Of a DNA stretch of 36,240 nt, positions 14,397 through 23,383 are shown one piece after another. The position numbers and the translations under genes were made by a program. The stretch is from Symbiobacterium terraclitae (GTDB lineage Bacteria > Bacillota > Sulfobacillia > Symbiobacteriales > Symbiobacteriaceae). Position 1 is the stretch's first letter; each line of letters starts with the position of its first letter. The stretch is from positions 1-36,240 of the forward strand of contig NZ_JAGGLG010000038.1 of assembly GCF_017874315.1 (NCBI RefSeq). The letters are read 5' to 3'. Under the pieces are notes generated by a model, which saw only the letters and a list, made by a program, of their open reading frames with translations, was not told the origin of the DNA and did no database searches.

Positions 14397-16007
14397 TCAC
14401 TTGTCGCGCAGTAGCCGCAGCCGCCTGAGCAGGCGGATGGACGAGGGCGGTAGGCCGGGCACCAGCTCCAGGTCGACCTGCCGGACGCCGCCCAGGATCA
14501 GGATCGCGACGCCGTAGACGAGCGCGCCGAAGCCGATGGTCACCAGGCCCGAGAGGCGAGTCCACGGAATCGCCGTGCGGATCAGCGGGCTGGCCAGCGC
14601 CAGCGCGGCAGCCATCGCCAGCGATGCCGCCAGCGGCCGGAGGATGTTCTGCCGCACCCCCAGCCCAAGTCCGAACTTGCGGCGCAGGGCCGCCAGGTTG
14701 AGCCCCGCCGCGAGCAGGAAGCCCGCGGTGGTGGCCCAGGCGGCCCCGTTGGCACCCAGCGCCGGGATGCCTGTCCACCAGTAGGTCAGCACGAACTTGA
14801 CTGCGACGCCAGCCAGCTGGTTCCACACCGACAGCCAGATCAGGCCCAGCCCCTGTAGGATGCCCGAAGAGGTCTGCTGGATCATGAGGAAGATCGTCGA
14901 CCAGCCCAGCGGCGCCATGACGAAGTACCCCGGCCCCCGGAAGAGCACGCCGTAAGCCTCCCGGGCGGCGACCACCAGCCCCGCGGTGGCGGGCAGGCCG
15001 ATCAGCCAGGTGAGCCGCATCGCCGCCGCCGCCCTATGGCGGGCCTGCTCCGTGCGGCCGAGGGCCAGCGACTCGGTGACCGCGGGCACCAGCGAGACGT
15101 AGAGCGCCTGGGCAAAGATCAGCGGAAGGTCCCGCAGCTGCGAGGCGTTGGTGATGTAGCTGAGGGCCCGCTTCGCCTCCGCGGGATCCACCCCGATGGA
15201 GATCAGCCGGTTGGTGATCAGGGACGTGTCGGCGAGCTGGATCAGGGGCAGCACCGCCCCGAGGAACGAGAGCGGCAGCGCGATGGCGAGGATCTGCCGC
15301 ATCAGCCGCCAGGTGTCCGTCTCCTCCCACGACTCGATCCCCGGGGCGACCGTCGTCCAGTCGGCCATGGGGCGCTCCCGCAGGTAGATGTAGGCAGCGT
15401 AGAGCACCCCGAGGAGGACGCCGACGGTGTTACCGGCGTTGAAGGCCGCGGCGCCCAGGTTCAGGGCGACGGGCGTCAGCAGGAAGACGCCGAGGAGGCC
15501 GACCACGACCCGCCCGGCCTGCTCGATCACCATGGTGACGGCGGCGGGCCGCATGCGCTGCATCCCCTGGTAGAGGCCGCGCAGCGCGACCTCCAGCGTC
15601 ACCAGGAGGATCGCCGGTGCAAGGGCCAGGAAGCCCGGGGTCGCCTCGGGGAACCCCTGCACGCGGGCCATCCACGGCGCCGCGAGGGCGAACAGGAGGC
15701 TGAAGGCGATCCCGCTGATGGCGAGGATGGTGGTGGAGAGCCGCACCACCCGCCGCGCGCCCCTCAGGTCTCCCACCGCCAGCCGCTCCGACACCAGGCG
15801 GGAGATCGCGACGTTCAGGCCGGTCGAGGAGACGGCCAGGATCAGCATGTACGGTGCGTTGGGCGGCGTCACGATCGCCAGCCCGTCCTCGCCCAGGGCC
15901 AGCTGGGCGACGGGGCGGTAGAATACGCCTAGTACGCGGGATATCAGGGAGCCCGCCGTGAGGAGCAGGGCCCCCCGCATGAATCCCTCTGCTCTGGACT
16001 GCTGCAA
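14397..16007 (-). CDS. SpoVB-like polysaccharide/lipid flippase, first of two paralogs
   Basis: A 536-residue MOP-superfamily exporter with about 14 membrane helices. It starts MQQSRAEGFMRGALLLTAGSLISRVLG, close to the second copy. Markers are STGLNVAISRLVSERLAVGD, LRGLYQGMQRMRPAAV and QTSSGILQGLGL. SpoVB-type proteins are thought to flip peptidoglycan precursors during cortex synthesis, and the position next to mazG matches Bacillus yabM. The start is TTG at 16007 with GGGGGG about seven bases upstream; it aligns residue for residue with the paralog start. An ATG at 15980 is the alternative. Confidence 0.88.
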   Translation of the reverse strand: MQQSRAEGFMRGALLLTAGSLISRVLGVFYRPVAQLALGEDGLAIVTPPNAPYMLILAVSSTGLNVAISRLVSERLAVGDLRGARRVVRLSTTILAISGIAFSLLFALAAPWMARVQGFPEATPGFLALAPAILLVTLEVALRGLYQGMQRMRPAAVTMVIEQAGRVVVGLLGVFLLTPVALNLGAAAFNAGNTVGVLLGVLYAAYIYLRERPMADWTTVAPGIESWEETDTWRLMRQILAIALPLSFLGAVLPLIQLADTSLITNRLISIGVDPAEAKRALSYITNASQLRDLPLIFAQALYVSLVPAVTESLALGRTEQARHRAAAAMRLTWLIGLPATAGLVVAAREAYGVLFRGPGYFVMAPLGWSTIFLMIQQTSSGILQGLGLIWLSVWNQLAGVAVKFVLTYWWTGIPALGANGAAWATTAGFLLAAGLNLAALRRKFGLGLGVRQNILRPLAASLAMAAALALASPLIRTAIPWTRLSGLVTIGFGALVYGVAILILGGVRQVDLELVPGLPPSSIRLLRRLRLLRDK

Positions 16008-16023
16008 TGACTTACCCCCCAGT

Positions 16024-16042
16024 GTCCCCGCACGGCGGGGAC
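16024..16042 (-). terminator. Hairpin between the two flippase genes
   Basis: A 7-bp stem gtccccg/cggggac with a 5-base loop lies in the 67-base gap between the two SpoVB-like genes, just before the Shine-Dalgarno of the downstream one. No T run, so it may be an attenuator or a mRNA structure. Confidence 0.35.
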
Positions 16043-16074
16043 CCGACCGACGAGCATGGCTGTCGACGTTACGG

Positions 16075-17706
16075 CTACCGCAGAAGCCGCGCGCGCCCCA
16101 GGATCCCGGCCAGCCGCGGCCCGATGCGCGGGATCGCGGCCACGTCCTCCCGGTGGACACCTCGCAGCAGGAGGAGGACGAGGCCGTACAGCGCGGCCCC
16201 TGCACCGATCTCGCCCAGCAGGGCGAGGTTCCCCTCCGGCAGGTGCGGGAGCAGGGCCCGCAGGGCGCAGGCCATCACCAGGGCGCCGGCCAGCGGCTTC
16301 CAGAGCATACCACGGGTCTGCAGCGTCCGGCCGAGCAGCCGCTCCACGTCCACCATGTTCAGCAGCGCGGCCACCCCGAACCCGATGGCGGTGGCCCATG
16401 CGGCCCCTGCGATGCCGTAGGGGCCCGTCCACCGGGCGGTCAGCACAATTTTGACCGCCGCGCCCAGAACGAAGTTTCGCACCGGCAGCCCGATGCGCCC
16501 CATCCCCTGGAGCACCCCGGAGGTGGTCTGCTGCAGCATGATCGGGAAGACGGCCCAGGCCATGGCCTCCATGGCCGGCCCGCCGTTGGGGTCGCCGTAG
16601 ATGAACCGGTAGACCCCCGTGGCCAGCGCCCAGAGGCCCGCCTGTGCGGGAATGCCCAGGAGGAAGGTCATCCGGTAGGCCTGCCGCGCCTTCCGCAGCG
16701 CCGCCTTGCGGCTCCCGGCGGCCATCTCCGTGGTGATGGCCGGGAGGATCGCGGTGTAGACGGCCAGCGACAGGATGGCCGGCAGGTTCGCCACGTAGTG
16801 CGCGTTGGCGAGCAGGCCATACTGCTCCTGCGCGTCGAGGCTGGCGACGCCGGCGGCCGCCAGCGCCCGCAGGACGAAAAACGTGTCTGCCATCATCATC
16901 AGGGGCGCCACGGCGCCGATGACCGCGATCGGGCCGGCCACGGCGAAGATGCGGGCGTAGAGCCGCGCTGCTCCCGGCTGCAGCCGGTCCTCCCCGGCCT
17001 CCCGGCCGGCAGCCGCCGCCTGCTCCGCGTGCCAGATGGAGCGCCGGTTCCGCAGGTAGAGGAAGAGCATATAGGCCAGCGCCGCGGCCGCACCCGCCAC
17101 GTCCCCCAGGTTGAACCCCGCGGCCCCCATGGGCAGCGAGACCCGCACCAGGATCCAGGTGAACGCCAGGCCGCAGGCGACCCGCACCACCTGCTCGATG
17201 ACGTACGACAGGCCGCTGGGCGCCATCTGCTGGAACCCCTGGTACAGGCCGCGGTACGCGGCCAGCATCGACGTCAGCAAGAGGGCGGGCGCCATCGCGC
17301 GGAAGCCCGGCGCAGACTCGGCCGCGTCGGGCGCAATCGCCCGGGCGATCCAGGGCGCGCCGAAGAAGAAGGCCAGCGCTCCGGCGAGCCCCAGGCCCGT
17401 CATCAGGGCCAGCGAGGCGCGGAAGACGCTGCGTGCGCCCCGCGGGTCGCCCACGGCCATCCGCTCGGCCACGAGCCTGGCGATGCCGACGTTGAGGCCC
17501 ACCGAGGTGAACGAGAGGATGATCATGTAGGTGGTGAACGGCACGTTGGCCAGGGCGAGCCCCACCGCGCCGCCCCGCCCGTCGAAGGGCGCGAAGATCC
17601 GGGCGACCAGCGGCTTGTAGATGAGTCCCAGCAGCCGGGCAACCAGCGTGGAAAGCGTGAGGATCAGCGCGCCCCGGAGAAAGGATTCGCCCCTGCCTGC
17701 GTGCAT
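16075..17706 (-). CDS. SpoVB-like polysaccharide/lipid flippase, second paralog
   Basis: A 543-residue multi-pass membrane protein with the same fold and landmarks as its neighbour: FLRGALILTLSTLVARLLGL, TSVGLNVGIARLVAERMAVGD, YRGLYQGFQQMAPSG and QQTTSGVLQGMGRIGL. The order of helices and the C-terminal extra helices match. The two genes lie head to tail and are probably a tandem duplication. The start ATG has GGAGGAGGGTCAGC upstream and its own 150-base upstream region with the spoVT terminator. Which of the two is the functional SpoVB cannot be said from sequence. Confidence 0.88.
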   Translation of the reverse strand: MHAGRGESFLRGALILTLSTLVARLLGLIYKPLVARIFAPFDGRGGAVGLALANVPFTTYMIILSFTSVGLNVGIARLVAERMAVGDPRGARSVFRASLALMTGLGLAGALAFFFGAPWIARAIAPDAAESAPGFRAMAPALLLTSMLAAYRGLYQGFQQMAPSGLSYVIEQVVRVACGLAFTWILVRVSLPMGAAGFNLGDVAGAAAALAYMLFLYLRNRRSIWHAEQAAAAGREAGEDRLQPGAARLYARIFAVAGPIAVIGAVAPLMMMADTFFVLRALAAAGVASLDAQEQYGLLANAHYVANLPAILSLAVYTAILPAITTEMAAGSRKAALRKARQAYRMTFLLGIPAQAGLWALATGVYRFIYGDPNGGPAMEAMAWAVFPIMLQQTTSGVLQGMGRIGLPVRNFVLGAAVKIVLTARWTGPYGIAGAAWATAIGFGVAALLNMVDVERLLGRTLQTRGMLWKPLAGALVMACALRALLPHLPEGNLALLGEIGAGAALYGLVLLLLRGVHREDVAAIPRIGPRLAGILGRARLLR

Positions 17707-17809
17707 GCTGACCCTCCTCCGGTCCCACCGGCGTGTGCGAACTGCCTAATCTTCCTCATGTTATCCCACGGCTCCGCCGGCGTAAAGACCAGGTGCCCCC
17801 GCATGCAAA

Positions 17810-17842
17810 ACCGTTCAGGAGCGGGGTCTGCTCCTGAACGGT
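17810..17842 (-). terminator. Terminator after spoVT
   Basis: A perfect 13-bp stem accgttcaggagc/gctcctgaacggt with a 7-base loop, followed on the minus strand by tttt, 14 bases past the spoVT stop. Confidence 0.88.
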
Positions 17843-17856
17843 GGTGGACTCTCCTG

Positions 17857-18417
17857 CTATTGCTCCATCTGTTTAGCGAGAAACCCGGCAGCGGTCTCCG
17901 CCAGCTTGATCTCGGTCTCGGTCATCACGGCATCAGGCTCCCGTGAACAGATGATCACGGCCCCGATGGGGTCACCTCCAGCCACGATGGGGGCGACTAC
18001 GTACACGGGGAAGCGGTTCTCCTCCTCGTCGTCGCCGATGATGGAGCCGCGCAGCTTGCCTTCACCCGCCCTGGTCACCGTGATCGAGCGGCGGTCTTCC
18101 ATTGCCCGCTCCACCAGCGAACCGATGGGCTTGTTGAGGAATTCCTTCTTGGGAGCTCCGGCTACGGCAATCACAGTGTCCCGGTCGGCGATCAGTGCAG
18201 TATGCCCGACGGCCTCGTAGAGAGAGTCGGCGTACTCCTTGGCGAACTCCCCCAGTTCCCCGATCGGCGAGTACTTTTTGAGGATCACTTCGCCGTCCCG
18301 GTCGACGAAGATCTCCAGGGGATCGCCCTCCCGGATCCGAAGGGTTCTACGGATCTCTTTGGGGATGACAACCCGGCCCAGGTCGTCAATGCGTCTGACT
18401 ATGCCTGTGGCCTTCAA
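17857..18417 (-). CDS. spoVT: Stage V sporulation regulator SpoVT
   Basis: A 186-residue AbrB-type regulator. The N-terminal swapped-hairpin DNA-binding domain (KATGIVRRIDDLGRVVIPKEIRR) is almost identical to Bacillus SpoVT and is followed by a GAF domain (SLYEAVGHTALIADRDTVIAV to AAGFLAKQMEQ). SpoVT tunes sigma-G gene expression in the forespore. The TTG at 18417 is chosen: AGGAGGG lies six bases upstream and it gives the MKATG start of the family. A TTG at 18423 would touch the Shine-Dalgarno. A sigma-G-like promoter is visible upstream. Confidence 0.95.
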   Translation of the reverse strand: MKATGIVRRIDDLGRVVIPKEIRRTLRIREGDPLEIFVDRDGEVILKKYSPIGELGEFAKEYADSLYEAVGHTALIADRDTVIAVAGAPKKEFLNKPIGSLVERAMEDRRSITVTRAGEGKLRGSIIGDDEEENRFPVYVVAPIVAGGDPIGAVIICSREPDAVMTETEIKLAETAAGFLAKQMEQ

Positions 18418-18461
18418 GTACAACCCTCCTCTGTAGGCAGCGACTTCGGCTCGACTGCCGA

Positions 18462-18493
18462 TAGTATACGGCAGCCCGAACCGCCCCTATTCA
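18462..18493 (-). promoter_or_regulatory. spoVT: Sigma-G-like promoter of spoVT
   Basis: On the minus strand TGAATA (18488-18493) and TATACTA (18462-18468) are separated by 19 bases. The -35 matches the sigma-G consensus; the -10 differs at the first base (C to T). The inverted repeat ctgccg/cggcag straddles the -10. spoVT is a sigma-G gene in Bacillus. Confidence 0.4.
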
Positions 18494-18565
18494 CTTTTTG
18501 GCAGCCCCCCCACCGGGGCGTTTCCGGTGACATTCTATGCAGAAGCTGGCAGGGCAGGCGCACTT

Positions 18566-21500
18566 CTACCTGACAGAGGCCAGGGTCAGCTCACGCAGCT
18601 GCTCCATGAGCAGCAACAGGGTGCGCAGCAGCGAGCGGGGCTCGAGCCCGCGCACGTTGACGACAAAGCTGGAGGGCTTCAGGCCGCGCGGGATCTCCAC
18701 GCGCCCCCGGAACTCGGCCTTCCGGCCCAGCCCCGCCAGCCGGTCGAACGGGAAGCGGGCCGCCTCCGCGGGCTGGAACTTCACGGTCACGCGGTCGCGC
18801 ATCTGCGTGATCGCGGTGATGCCCAGGCGCGCGCAGTGCACCTTCAGCCGGGCGATGTCCAGCAGGTTCTTCACGGGGTCGGGGAGCGAGCCGAACCGGT
18901 CGACGAGCTCGTCGGCCACGTCCTCGGCGTCGGCCATAGAGCGGATGGCGGTGATCCGCTTGTAGGCGTCGATCTTCTGCCGGGCGTCGGGGATGTACTG
19001 GTCGGAGATGAAGGCGTCGACCTGCAGCTCGATGTTGGCCTGCACCTCCACCGGCGGCGCCGGCTCGCCCTTGAGCTCGCGGACCGCCTCCTCCAGGAGC
19101 TGCGTGTACAGCTCGAAGCCGACCGTGACGATGAACCCGTGCTGCTCGGGGCCCAGGATGTTGCCCGCGCCGCGGATCTCCAGGTCGCGCATGGCGATCT
19201 TGAACCCCGAGCCCAGCTCCGTGAAGTCCTTGATCGCCCGCAGCCGCTTCTCCGAGGCCTCGGTGAGCACCTTGTCCCGCTTGTAGAGGAAGTAGGCGTA
19301 CGCCAGCCGGTTGGAGCGCCCCACCCGACCTCGCAGCTGGTAGAGCTGGCTCAGCCCCATGTGGTCGGCGTCATCCACGATGATCGTGTTCACCTGCGGC
19401 ATGTCGATGCCGTTCTCGATGATCGTGGTGGCCACCAGCACATCGTACTCGCCCTCCATGAAGTCCAGGAGGATCTGCTCCAGCCGGTCCTCGGGCATCT
19501 GTCCGTGCGCCACGGCGATGCGCGCCTCGGGCACCAGCTGGTGCAGCCGGCCGGCCACCTTGTCCAGCGTCTGGATGCGGTTGTGCACGAAGAAGACCTG
19601 CCCGCCCCGCGCCAGCTCCCGCCCGATGGCGTCCTGCACCAGGGCGTCGTCGTACTCGGCCACGAAAGTCTCCACCGGGTACCGGTCCTCCGGCGGCGTG
19701 GTAATCACCGACATGTCCCGCATGCCCACCATCGCCATGTGCAGCGTGCGGGGGATGGGCGTCGCCGAGAGCGTGAGCACGTCCACGTTGGCCTTGAGCT
19801 GCTTGATCTTCTCCTTGTGCGCCACGCCGAACCGCTGCTCCTCGTCCACGATGAGCAGCCCCAGGTCCTTGAACTTCACGTCGTCCGACAGCAGCCGGTG
19901 CGTGCCGATCACCAGATCGATCCGCCCGTCCGCCAGGCCCTTGATGATCTCCGCCTGCTCCTTGGGGCTCTTGAAGCGGTTGAGCACGGCCAGGTTGAGC
20001 GGGAAGCCCTCCATGCGGCTCTTGCAGGTGGCGTAGTGCTGCTGGGCCAGGATCGTCGTGGGCACGAGGATGGCCACCTGCTTCCCGGCGGACGCGGCCT
20101 TAAAGGCCGCCCGCAGGGCGACCTCGGTCTTGCCGTAGCCCACGTCGCCCAGGAGCAGCCGGTCCATCGGCCGGGGGCTCTCCATGTCCGCTTTGATCTC
20201 GGCGATGGCCGTGAGCTGATCCGGCGTCTCCTCATACGGGAAGGCATCCTCAAACTCCCGCTGCCAGACGCTGTCCGGGGGGAACGCCGTGCCGGGCTGG
20301 CTCTGCCGGATGGCCGCCAGCCTGAGCAGCTCGGCCGCCATCTCCCGGATCGACTCCTTGATGCGGCTCTTGACCCTCGCCCACTCGCCGCCGCCCAGCC
20401 GGTTGAGCCTGGGCTCGTGCCCCTCGGCGCCGATGTATTTCTGGATCTGGTCGACCTGCTCGGTGGGGATCTTGAGCCGGTCCGTGCCCTCGTACTGGAT
20501 GACCAGGTAGTCGCGGGTGGTGCCGAGGATGGTCTCGGAGCGCACCCCCAGGTACTTGCCGATGCCGTGGGTGGCGTGCACCACGTAGTCGCCCACCTGC
20601 AGGTCGTGGTAGCTGGCGATGCGCGCCGCCTGCCGCCCGCCGGCGGCCCCGGCCTGTCCGGCCCCGTGCACCACGCCGGCGCGGCGCCGCCGGCGCTGGC
20701 GCCCGTGAATCTCCGCGTCCGTCACGACCACCAGGCGCTGGCCCGGCCACTGGAAGCCTCCCTCCAGCGACCCGATGCCCACCCAGACGGCGCCCGGCAT
20801 CGGCACGGCCACCTCGGCCCCCTGGGCTCCGGCGCCGCTCTCGACCTCTGCCTCCACCATCAGCTCGCGGAGCCGCTGCTGCCGCTCCGGCGTGCTCGCC
20901 AGCACCGTCACCCGGTAGCCCTGCTTCTTCCAGCGCTTCAGCTCCTCGGCGAAAAGCGGCCACTGGCCGTGGAACTCCTGCATGGCCGTCGCAGTAAAGC
21001 CCACCTCGTTTGCCGGCCGGATGCCCGGTATACCCCGCCCGAGGGCGCTGAAGTAGATGGCGCTGCCCTGGCGGCACCGCTGGAACAGCGCGTGGTAGTT
21101 GAGGTAGAGGCCCAGCTGGCCCGGCAGCAGGCCGCCCCGCTCCAGCATCGCCGCCTGCCTGTCCGCGTCGCGCGCCTCCAGGTCCGCGCTGGCGTCCCGG
21201 ATGCGGGCCGGCTCGTCGACGAAGATCAGCGGCGGCTCGGGGAAGTAGTCGATCAGGGTCTCCATCTGGTCGTAGAAGAACCTGGCGTACTGCTCGAGCC
21301 CGGAGAAGTAGATCTGCTGCTCCAGCTTGGCCAGGTGCCCCTCCACGCGCTCCTCCAGCTTCTGCGCGGCGTCCACCGTGTCCAGCAACGCCCGCTGCGC
21401 GGCAGTGCGCCGCCGCTTCGCCCCGCCCTTTGCGGCGCCCTCCCCGGCCCGGTCGCCCTCCGCCGCCTCGACCGCTCCGGGCGCGGGCTGCGCCTCGCGC

Positions 21501-22282
21501 TCCCGGATCCGCCGGAGGCGGGCCACTGTCTGCGCCAGGTCGCGGCGGATCCGCTCGACGGCCTCGTCGATTCCCGCCTCAGGCAGGATGAACTCCCTGG
21601 CGGGCCCCACCGCGACCGAATCCAGCCGCTCCACCGTCCGCTGCGTGGCCGGGTCAAAGCGGCGGATCTCGTCGATCTCGTCGCCCCAGAACGCGACGCG
21701 CAGGGGGTAATCGGCCGAGAGCGGGAAGAGGTCCAGGATCTCACCGCGCACGGCCACGTGCCCCTTGGACTCCACCATGTCGACCCGCTCGTACCCCTGC
21801 CGCACCAGCCGCGCCAGCAGGTCGTCGCGCTCGATGCGCATCCCCGGGGAAAGGGTGAGGAGCGCGCGCTGGAAGACGCCGTGGGGCGTGAGGCTACGGT
21901 AGAGCGCGGCGGCAGGCGCCACGACGATCAGGTCCTCGCCGCGCGCCAGCCGCTCCAGCACCGCCAGCCGCTGACCGACCACCTCCGGAGAGTGGGCCAC
22001 CACCTCGAAGGGCATGTACTCGATGGGCGGGAAAAGGGCCACCTCCCGCCCGGGAAGCCACGTGAGCAGGTCCTCGCGGAAGCGCTCGGCCTGCTGGATC
22101 GTCGCCGTGATCACCAGCACGGGCCTGCCGGTCCTCTCCCGCAGGGCCGCTGCGAGGGCGCTCTTCAGCGAGCCGGCCACACCGTAGACCATCTGCTCTG
22201 CGAATCCGCGCCTCACGCCGTCGTAGAGCGAACTGAACTCCGGTGAAGCCTGGAGGAGCCGAAGCAAGGTCTCACTTGGCAT
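18566..22282 (-). CDS. mfd: Transcription-repair coupling factor Mfd
   Basis: A 1238-residue helicase-family protein that displaces RNA polymerase stalled at DNA lesions and recruits UvrA. The N-terminal UvrB-homology part holds LVITATIQQAERFREDLL and FPPIEYMPFEV. The RNAP-interacting domain has GDYVVHATHGIGKYLG. The RecG-like translocase carries Walker A GDVGYGKTEVALRA, the DEEQ box and the TRG-like LRGRVGRSNRLAYAYFLY, and the C-terminal D7 domain follows. Ala/Arg-rich inserts near residues 280-300 and 535-560 are typical GC-rich linkers. The ATG at 22282 has GGGGAGG seven bases upstream; the longer frame upstream is not used. Confidence 0.97.
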   Translation of the reverse strand: MPSETLLRLLQASPEFSSLYDGVRRGFAEQMVYGVAGSLKSALAAALRERTGRPVLVITATIQQAERFREDLLTWLPGREVALFPPIEYMPFEVVAHSPEVVGQRLAVLERLARGEDLIVVAPAAALYRSLTPHGVFQRALLTLSPGMRIERDDLLARLVRQGYERVDMVESKGHVAVRGEILDLFPLSADYPLRVAFWGDEIDEIRRFDPATQRTVERLDSVAVGPAREFILPEAGIDEAVERIRRDLAQTVARLRRIREREAQPAPGAVEAAEGDRAGEGAAKGGAKRRRTAAQRALLDTVDAAQKLEERVEGHLAKLEQQIYFSGLEQYARFFYDQMETLIDYFPEPPLIFVDEPARIRDASADLEARDADRQAAMLERGGLLPGQLGLYLNYHALFQRCRQGSAIYFSALGRGIPGIRPANEVGFTATAMQEFHGQWPLFAEELKRWKKQGYRVTVLASTPERQQRLRELMVEAEVESGAGAQGAEVAVPMPGAVWVGIGSLEGGFQWPGQRLVVVTDAEIHGRQRRRRRAGVVHGAGQAGAAGGRQAARIASYHDLQVGDYVVHATHGIGKYLGVRSETILGTTRDYLVIQYEGTDRLKIPTEQVDQIQKYIGAEGHEPRLNRLGGGEWARVKSRIKESIREMAAELLRLAAIRQSQPGTAFPPDSVWQREFEDAFPYEETPDQLTAIAEIKADMESPRPMDRLLLGDVGYGKTEVALRAAFKAASAGKQVAILVPTTILAQQHYATCKSRMEGFPLNLAVLNRFKSPKEQAEIIKGLADGRIDLVIGTHRLLSDDVKFKDLGLLIVDEEQRFGVAHKEKIKQLKANVDVLTLSATPIPRTLHMAMVGMRDMSVITTPPEDRYPVETFVAEYDDALVQDAIGRELARGGQVFFVHNRIQTLDKVAGRLHQLVPEARIAVAHGQMPEDRLEQILLDFMEGEYDVLVATTIIENGIDMPQVNTIIVDDADHMGLSQLYQLRGRVGRSNRLAYAYFLYKRDKVLTEASEKRLRAIKDFTELGSGFKIAMRDLEIRGAGNILGPEQHGFIVTVGFELYTQLLEEAVRELKGEPAPPVEVQANIELQVDAFISDQYIPDARQKIDAYKRITAIRSMADAEDVADELVDRFGSLPDPVKNLLDIARLKVHCARLGITAITQMRDRVTVKFQPAEAARFPFDRLAGLGRKAEFRGRVEIPRGLKPSSFVVNVRGLEPRSLLRTLLLLMEQLRELTLASVR

Positions 22283-22365
22283 GAAGGAACCTCCCCGAGA
22301 AGCGCCGCCCGGTCCCGGCGGCTGTGGTGGGGGTGTGTACCCCCCCGAGGAGCAAACGCCGCGAA

Positions 22366-22398
22366 GGGCTCTAGCCCCAGGGGGAGGGGCTACAGCCC
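22366..22398 (-). terminator. Hairpin after the Gate-domain pair
   Basis: A stem of 12 pairs with one mismatch (gggct-c-tagcccc with ggggcta-c-agccc) lies about 45 bases past the stop of the upstream gene, in the 162-base gap before mfd. A second hairpin, gggggt/accccc, is at 22329-22344. Confidence 0.5.
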
Positions 22399-22444
22399 GA
22401 GTCGCCACGCGCAAGTCTGGCCGTCGGCGCATCAAGCTATGCGA

Positions 22445-22933
22445 CTACCGGACCTGCGCACCGCGCACTGGTTCGGTCACGGCGCCGGCCAGGGCGGGCC
22501 GCGCCAGCCACGCCCGTGCGGCCAGCCAACCGGCCACGGCGGCCGACCCGAACCGGATCGCCAGCAGCAGGAGCCCGTCGGCGCCGACCGCGGAGAAGAG
22601 GATCGTCTCCTCCACCACGGCGTGGCAGATGCCGAGGAAGACGCACAGCACCGTCAGCTCGTTCCGGCTCAGCTGCCCTTCCCGGCCCGTCTGTATGAGG
22701 ATGCCGGCGCCGTAGGTCAGCCCGATGCCCAGCCCGGCCGCCATCGGCAGGCTGGCGTCGGCGGGGAGCCGCAGGGGCCGCAGCACCGGGGCCATGTACC
22801 GCGCGGCGCGCGCCAGCACGCCGGAGTCCTTCAGCAACTGGATGGCGATGAAGAGGAGAACCAGCCACCAGAGCTGGGCGACTTCCAGCACGCCGGCGAC
22901 GAACCCGTCCCAGATCCACGTCAACCAGGCCAT
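22445..22933 (-). CDS. Gate-domain membrane protein, second of a pair (SpmB-like)
   Basis: A 162-residue membrane protein with four to five helices and the nucleoside-recognition (Gate) signature GLGIGLTYGAGILIQ and FLGICHAVVEETILFSAVGAD. In Bacillus the SpmA/SpmB pair has this domain and affects spore core dehydration; related pairs occur elsewhere with unknown cargo. The ATG at 22933 has AGGAGG six bases upstream. It follows the partner gene by ten bases. Confidence 0.78.
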   Translation of the reverse strand: MAWLTWIWDGFVAGVLEVAQLWWLVLLFIAIQLLKDSGVLARAARYMAPVLRPLRLPADASLPMAAGLGIGLTYGAGILIQTGREGQLSRNELTVLCVFLGICHAVVEETILFSAVGADGLLLLAIRFGSAAVAGWLAARAWLARPALAGAVTEPVRGAQVR

Positions 22934-22943
22934 GGGCACCCTC

Positions 22944-23366
22944 CTAGGGCAACAGCCAGTTGAGTAGGAGCGCGACGACCACCATGGCCGCGGTCCGGGC
23001 CGCCAGCACCCAGCCGGCGCGCGCCCCCGCCTTGGCCACCAGCGCCGTCTCCGAGATGGCGGCGTGGTTGATCATCATCATGGCGGCCACGATCGTCGTC
23101 TCCTTGGCGGAGAGGCCCAGGGCCACCACGACGCCCAGCCCGGCGTAGATCGAGGCCACGTTGGCCGAGACCAGCGCCAGCGCCGCCTCGCCGGGCAGGC
23201 CGAAGATCCCCATCAAGGGTCCCAGCCAGTCCGACAGGCGGGTGAGCCAGCCGCTCTGCTCCAGCACGTTGATGGCGACCATGGCCGGCACGATCACCTT
23301 ACCGAGCTCCCACAGAACGCGGAGGCCGGCGCCCGTACCGCGCTTCACCGACGCCGCCAGATCCAC
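22944..23366 (-). CDS. Gate-domain membrane protein, first of a pair (SpmA-like)
   Basis: A 140-residue membrane protein with the Gate signature: IVPAMVAINVLEQSGWL, GLPGEAALALVSANVASIYAGL and MMMINHAAISETALVAK. It is shorter than Bacillus SpmA. The GTG at 23366 is preferred, with GAGGGA five bases upstream; a longer frame to 23435 would run into pth. It overlaps nothing and starts 17 bases after pth. The two Gate genes form an operon with pth. Transport or signalling role unknown. Confidence 0.75.
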   Translation of the reverse strand: MDLAASVKRGTGAGLRVLWELGKVIVPAMVAINVLEQSGWLTRLSDWLGPLMGIFGLPGEAALALVSANVASIYAGLGVVVALGLSAKETTIVAAMMMINHAAISETALVAKAGARAGWVLAARTAAMVVVALLLNWLLP

Positions 23367-23383
23367 CCGAGATCCCTCGCTCC

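Noticed and set aside
15958-17946. Long plus-strand frame opposite the second flippase
   Set aside because: Composition is Arg/Gly/Gln/Pro-rich and not protein-like; the minus-strand gene has clear motifs.
18527-22246. 1239-residue plus-strand open frame opposite mfd
   Set aside because: Same artefact: low-complexity translation, exact antisense of mfd.
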